Of a stretch of DNA of 8,061 nucleotides, positions 4,990 to 8,061 are shown piece by piece. Both the position numbers and the translations under genes were made by a program. Origin of the DNA: Syntrophus sp. (in: bacteria) (GTDB taxonomy: Bacteria; Desulfobacterota; Syntrophia; Syntrophales; UBA5619); NCBI GenBank assembly GCA_013824905.1, contig PNOO01000108.1, positions 1 through 8,061 on the forward strand. Reading direction: 5' to 3'. Numbering within the stretch: position 1 is the stretch's first letter; each line of letters begins with the position of its first letter. Under the pieces are notes generated by a model, which was not told the origin of the DNA, did no database searches, and saw only the letters and a program-made list of their open reading frames with translations.

Positions 4990-7648
4990 GATCAGGGAGA
5001 GTTTCTTGAAGTATTTTGAGGGGAAAGGTCATACACGGGTTGCGAGTTCCTCCCTGGTTCCGAAGGACGATCCGACACTCCTTTTCACCAATTCAGGGAT
5101 GGTCCAGTTCAAGAACTGCTTTCTCGGTCTGGAGGACCGGGGGTACCGGCGCGCGACAACCTCCCAGAAGAGCGTCCGGGCGGGGGGAAAACACAACGAT
5201 CTGGAAAACGTCGGGGTGACGGCGCGCCACCATACTTTCTTTGAGATGCTGGGAAATTTTTCCTTCGGGGATTACTTCAAAAAAGAGGCCATCGCCTGGT
5301 CGTGGGAGTATCTCATCGACGTCATGGGACTGCCGAAAGACAAACTCTGGATTACGATCTACAAGGACGATGACGAAGCCTTCCGGATCTGGCACGAGGA
5401 AATGGGTGTGCCGTCGGAACGAATCGTCCGCATGGGGGAGAAGAGCAACTTCTGGATGATGGGGGAGACGGGCCCTTGCGGTCCCTGTTCAGAGATCCTC
5501 TACGACCAGGGGGAGGGGACGGGTTGCGGACAGCCGACCTGCAACGCGGAGTGCGAATGCGACCGGCATCTCGAGATCTGGAATCTCGTCTTCACCCAGT
5601 TCGACCGGGACGCCTCCGGGAAGATGACCCCCCTGCCGAAACCGAACATCGATACGGGAATGGGGCTGGAGCGGCTGGCGGCCGTGGCCCAGGGGATGAC
5701 GAGCAACTACGACTCCGACCTCTTCGCCGGGATCATCCGTCGTATTGAAAAGGTCAGCGGCCGGACCTACAGGAAGAATGAAGAGGACGACATTTCCATC
5801 CGCGTCATTGCCGATCACAGCCGCTCCGTCACCTTCCTCATCGGCGACGGGGTCCTTCCTTCCAACGAGGGGCGCGGGTATGTCCTTAGGAGGATCCTCC
5901 GCCGGGCGGCGCGTCATGGGAAGCTCCTCGGCCTGGACCGGCCCTTCCTCCACGAGGTCGCCCAGGTGGTCATCGACCAGATGAAGGGGGCCTATCCGGA
6001 GCTCGCCGAGAGGGCCGCTTATATCCGCAAGGTGGTGGAGAGCGAGGAGGAACGCTTCATCGAGACCCTCGATGCCGGTCTGAAGATCCTCCAGGAAGCG
6101 GTTGCCAACCTCAAGAAGGACGGCCGGAAAACGATTCCCGGCGACGCCGTCTTCAAGCTCTACGATACCTTCGGTTTCCCCACGGACCTGACGGCCGACA
6201 TCGTCAGGAAGGACGGCTTCTCGCTCGATATGGAGGGTTTCGACAGGGCGATGGAGGCCCAGCGGGAAAAAGCGAGGGAATCCTGGAAGGGGAGCGGCCA
6301 GGAGGCAATCTCCGAGGTCTACCACCGCCTTTCCGTCGAAGGGATCGCGACGGAGTTTGCCGGATACGGATACGACGGCAAGCCGGTCATGTCCCAGGTG
6401 ACGGTCCTTTTGAAAGAAGGACAGGCGGTGGAAGAGATCGGCGAGGGCGACGAAGCGGAGGTGATCGTCGCACAGACGCCATTCTACGGAGAGACCGGCG
6501 GCCAGGTCGGAGATATCGGTTTGATCACGTGCGGAGAAGGCGTCGTCTTTAACGTGACGGATACGATCCGGCCCCTGGAGCATCTCATTTCGCATGTGGG
6601 CACACTCCAAAGCGGCAAGCTCAGGAAAGGCGATGTCGTCTCGCTGCAGGTGTTCGACGATACCCGCCGGGCGACGGAGGCCAACCACTCCGGGACCCAC
6701 CTCCTCCAGGCCGCCCTGAAGACGGTCCTCGGGGAACACATCAAACAGTCCGGCTCCCTGGTGAATGCCGAACGGCTCCGGTTCGACTTTACCCACTTTT
6801 CCCGGATCGACGACGAGGAGCTGGCGCGGATCGAGAACGAAGCAAACCGCATGATCCGGGCGAATTGCCCCGTCGAGACCCAGATCCTTCCGCTCGCGGA
6901 GGCGGTGAAAACGGGGGCGACGGCGGTCTTCGACGAGAAGTACGGGGCGACGGTCCGCGTGGTCGGGATGGGTGATATGAGCCGGGAACTCTGCGGGGGA
7001 ACTCACGTCAGAAGGACCGGGGATATCGGTTTTCTGAAGATCGTCCATGAATCGTCCATCGCGGCCGGAGTCCGCCGGATCGAAGCGGTGACGGGGAGCG
7101 GAGCGGTTCTCCATGTCCGGCGGCTGGAGGATGAGCTACGGAAAACCGCCTCTCTATTTAAGACCAGTCTTTTGGGAACTTCTGGAACTTCCGGAACAGC
7201 GGGAACTTCTGGAACTTCTGGAATGGCGGAAAAACTCCTCCGGCGGGAACGGGAGCTGGAGAAGGAGATCGAGGGTCTCAAAGGAAAGCTGGCGGCAAGG
7301 GATTCCGGCGATCTGCTGGGCCGTGTCCGTCAGATCAATGGCGTTGCCGTTCTTGCGACCGTGGTGGAAGCCTCCGATGTGAAGACGCTCCGGGATTTCG
7401 GCGACAAGCTTCGGGACCGCCTCCGTTCCGGGATCATCCTTCTCGGGAGCCGGGCGGACGGCAAGGCAATGCTCCTGTGTCTGGTCACTAAGGACCTCAC
7501 GAAGAAGTATCATGCGGGAAAGATCATCCAGGCGATCGCCCCGCTCGTCGGCGGGAGCGGCGGCGGCCGTCCCGACATGGCTCAGGCCGGAGGCCAGAAA
7601 CCGGAGAATCTCGAACAGGCCCTCGAAAAGCTGACGGATCTCCTCTGA
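4970..7648 (+). CDS. alaS: Alanyl-tRNA synthetase
   Basis: This cytoplasmic enzyme charges tRNA-Ala and hydrolyses mischarged Ser- or Gly-tRNA-Ala. The 892 residues match the family length. The aminoacylation core (1 to about 250) has SSSLVPKDDPTLLFTNSGM (26-44), motif 2-like HHTFFEMLGNFSFGDYF (87-103) and GMGLERLA (motif 3, 230-237). A Cys-rich insertion (C186, C191, C195, C197) resembles that of several bacterial AlaRS. The tRNA-recognition helices contain EGRGYVLRRILRRA (300-313). The editing domain has GETGGQ (507-512), HSGTH (573-577) and ELCGGTH (673-679), so H573, H577, C675 and H679 form the complete metal-binding set. A coiled coil (about 752-778) and the C-Ala domain with the GGSGGGRPDMAQAGG signature (861-875) end the protein. 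The normal linker near residues 736-751 is replaced by Gly-Thr-Ser repeats. The start overlaps recX by 20 bases. Confidence 0.98.
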   Translation: MTMTGSEIRESFLKYFEGKGHTRVASSSLVPKDDPTLLFTNSGMVQFKNCFLGLEDRGYRRATTSQKSVRAGGKHNDLENVGVTARHHTFFEMLGNFSFGDYFKKEAIAWSWEYLIDVMGLPKDKLWITIYKDDDEAFRIWHEEMGVPSERIVRMGEKSNFWMMGETGPCGPCSEILYDQGEGTGCGQPTCNAECECDRHLEIWNLVFTQFDRDASGKMTPLPKPNIDTGMGLERLAAVAQGMTSNYDSDLFAGIIRRIEKVSGRTYRKNEEDDISIRVIADHSRSVTFLIGDGVLPSNEGRGYVLRRILRRAARHGKLLGLDRPFLHEVAQVVIDQMKGAYPELAERAAYIRKVVESEEERFIETLDAGLKILQEAVANLKKDGRKTIPGDAVFKLYDTFGFPTDLTADIVRKDGFSLDMEGFDRAMEAQREKARESWKGSGQEAISEVYHRLSVEGIATEFAGYGYDGKPVMSQVTVLLKEGQAVEEIGEGDEAEVIVAQTPFYGETGGQVGDIGLITCGEGVVFNVTDTIRPLEHLISHVGTLQSGKLRKGDVVSLQVFDDTRRATEANHSGTHLLQAALKTVLGEHIKQSGSLVNAERLRFDFTHFSRIDDEELARIENEANRMIRANCPVETQILPLAEAVKTGATAVFDEKYGATVRVVGMGDMSRELCGGTHVRRTGDIGFLKIVHESSIAAGVRRIEAVTGSGAVLHVRRLEDELRKTASLFKTSLLGTSGTSGTAGTSGTSGMAEKLLRRERELEKEIEGLKGKLAARDSGDLLGRVRQINGVAVLATVVEASDVKTLRDFGDKLRDRLRSGIILLGSRADGKAMLLCLVTKDLTKKYHAGKIIQAIAPLVGGSGGGRPDMAQAGGQKPENLEQALEKLTDLL
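7175..7222 (+). repeat. In-frame 9-bp tandem repeat within alaS
   Basis: Five successive 9-base units of the form GGAACTTCT (units 2 and 3 vary: GGAACTTCC and GGAACAGCG) plus a final GGA encode GTSGTSGTAGTSGTSG, residues 736-751. The tract sits between the editing domain and the coiled coil before the C-Ala domain. In AlaRS generally this place holds a charged helical stretch. The unit length keeps the frame, so copy number can change without breaking the gene. Codon use is uniform across units, which suggests recent slippage expansion. Confidence 0.9.
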
Positions 7649-7687
7649 GAGAAATGGAATCGAATACATGCCTCCAGAGCAGAACCA

Positions 7688-7897
7688 TTGACAAAATTCG
7701 TGAAAGGTGATTCATTCACCCTCACAGAGCGATGCAGGTTCCATCCAAAGGCTTCCCAGAATGATGGGGCATGGAAATGGCCGTATCCGGAGCGCCGTTC
7801 AAAACCGATATCCCACAGCGAACCATCATTCGTAATTTACACTCACGTACTCAACAAGGGTGGGCATGGTGTGCGAAGCCCAATTGATGGATTATGA
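7688..7897 (+). pseudogene. C-terminal remnant of an integron-type tyrosine recombinase
   Basis: The last codons (7838-7897) read YTHVLNKGGHGVRSPIDGL followed by TGA. This is the characteristic C-terminal end of integron integrases, compare [20 protein letters not shown] of IntI1 recalled from the family, and includes the catalytic Tyr (Y51 of this frame, codon 7838-7840). The open frame runs upstream to a TTG at 7688. The preceding residues do not contain the Arg...Lys...His-x-x-Arg...His catalytic residues, and the box that should lie within about 25 residues of the Tyr is absent. GAWKWPYPERRS (27-38) vaguely resembles the W-x-W-x-Y-x-F-P...RRS segment that lies roughly 90 residues before the Tyr in IntI, which would fit an internal deletion. 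The gene cannot encode an active recombinase. The C-terminal identity is fairly sure, and the reading of the upstream part is speculative. Confidence 0.62.
7700..7725. repeat. Short imperfect hairpin downstream of alaS
   Basis: GTGA-AA-GGTGA (7700-7710) can pair with TCACC-C-TCAC (7716-7725) around a five-base loop TTCAT. This gives nine pairs with a small internal bulge. No T-run follows, so it does not look like a standard intrinsic terminator. It could be a fortuitous stem or a degenerate one. Confidence 0.4.
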
Positions 7898-7912
7898 GTG
7901 TTCTTATACAGT

Positions 7913-7970
7913 CTGTATATAACGAGTGGAAATGGATGTAACCGGGGGGATATCCAAACTGTATATATAT
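7913..7970. repeat. Pair of AT-rich CTGTATATA direct repeats
   Basis: CTGTATATA occurs at 7913-7921 and again at 7959-7967, 46 bases apart. The first copy is preceded by TACAGT, making a small inverted repeat TACAG-T-CTGTA (7907-7917). The second extends to CTGTATATATAT and runs into the first hairpin. The second resembles the left half of the E. coli LexA box, but the right half (ACAG) is missing. The repeats lie just after the integrase remnant and may be recombinase- or repressor-binding sites or a promoter. The function is unknown. Confidence 0.45.
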
Positions 7971-8055
7971 TGTACGGTCGCGATGCGCGCGACCGTACGG
8001 CGAGTTGCGCTTTCGCACTCGCCCGATTAGTCCGACCGCGCGCTGATTCGCGCGG
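7971..8055. ncRNA. Cluster of three adjacent hairpins, candidate structured RNA or folded recombination site
   Basis: Three stems follow one another almost without spacing. Stem 1 pairs GTACGGTCGCG (7972-7982) with CGCGACCGTAC (7988-7998): 11 perfect pairs, a five-base loop and wobble extension at the base. Stem 2 pairs 8000-8009 with 8014-8022 around a CTTT loop, nine pairs with one bulged T. Stem 3 pairs CCGCGCG (8036-8042) with CGCGCGG (8049-8055) around CTGATT. The 13 bases between stems 2 and 3 include GATTAGTCCG. No T-run follows any stem, so these are not ordinary terminators. The AT-rich run just upstream could act as a promoter. The folds are seen in the sequence. Whether this is an RNA (transposon- or reverse-transcriptase-associated), an attC-like folded site or a palindromic repeat cannot be settled, because the structure seems to continue past 8061. 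The strand is unknown. Confidence 0.5.
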
Positions 8056-8061
8056 CCGAAC

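Larger units (their letters stand above)
7649..8061. other. Low-GC accessory tail after alaS without an intact gene
   Basis: The 413 bases after alaS contain no complete recognisable gene. By hand count 7681-7980 is 140/300 G+C (47%), well below the coding run, whereas 7981-8061 is 56/81 (69%). In order the stretch holds a short imperfect hairpin at 7700-7725 without a T-run, an integrase remnant ending at 7897, two CTGTATATA direct repeats, and three adjacent hairpins. I see no strong rho-independent terminator for alaS. The composition shift and the integrase remnant suggest horizontally acquired DNA inserted next to alaS. Confidence 0.6.

Noticed and set aside
5519..5569. Cys-rich insertion in AlaRS as a novel zinc site
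   Set aside because: Cys-rich segments at this place occur in many bacterial AlaRS sequences known from the family, so it is not unusual.
5489..7114. Long minus-strand open frame (541 codons) opposite alaS
   Set aside because: It lies entirely within an unmistakable alaS. Its translation has no recognisable domain and is rich in Arg/Asp/Pro, as expected of antisense frames in high-GC DNA.
7971..8055. CRISPR array
   Set aside because: The three stems have different sequences and no regular spacer-repeat pattern.
7971..8061. Retron msr-msd identity for the hairpin block (the CTTT loop of stem 2 resembles msr loops)
   Set aside because: No branching-G context, no a1/a2 repeat pair and no reverse transcriptase are visible within the window. 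The resemblance rests on one loop only.
8021..8061. attC site of an integron cassette
   Set aside because: No RYYYAAC/GTTRRRY pair could be found. GCCGAAC at the very end deviates from the consensus, and the partner site would lie beyond the window, so a call is not supported.

Overview
The window is a high-GC bacterial chromosome segment. A hand count over one alaS line gives about 63% G+C. The gene order cinA-thpR-recA-recX-alaS and the protein sequences fit a deltaproteobacterium-like organism, perhaps of the Syntrophus/Syntrophobacter type. That placement is inferred from synteny and general sequence character, not from a database search.

Layout: positions 1-690 (minus strand) hold the first 230 codons of a Y-family DNA polymerase IV gene (dinB), cut by the window edge. 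A 190-bp divergent intergenic region follows. It contains a perfect 16-bp palindrome, TAGAACAATCGTTCTA, between a consensus -35 and a -10 for dinB, and looks like a LexA-type SOS operator. From about 881 to 7648 seven-tenths of the window is one tightly packed plus-strand run: pgpA (phospholipid synthesis), cinA (NMN amidohydrolase / pyrophosphatase-type protein), thpR (RNA 2',3'-cyclic phosphodiesterase), recA, recX and alaS. cinA/thpR and recX/alaS overlap, and recX begins on the base after the recA stop. The largest gap in this run is 162 bp, before recA.

The genes form a DNA-damage-response neighbourhood. RecA is the strand-exchange protein and SOS co-protease, RecX modulates RecA filaments, and DinB is the translesion polymerase. 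The operator sits where it could serve both dinB and the leftward end of the plus-strand run. AlaS is a housekeeping tRNA synthetase co-transcribed with recX. It carries an unusual in-frame tandem 9-bp repeat (Gly-Thr-Ser units) in the linker before its C-terminal coiled coil.

After alaS the composition changes. Positions 7681-7980 are only about 47% G+C and hold no intact gene. They contain the C-terminal end of an integron-type tyrosine recombinase (YTHVL...GVRSP motif) joined to an unrelated or deleted N-terminal part, so a broken integrase. This is followed by AT-rich direct repeats and, at the window edge, three back-to-back strong hairpins (69% G+C). This tail is the accessory part of the window: the edge of a mobile element or integron-like locus, possibly with a structured RNA or recombination site that continues past base 8061.
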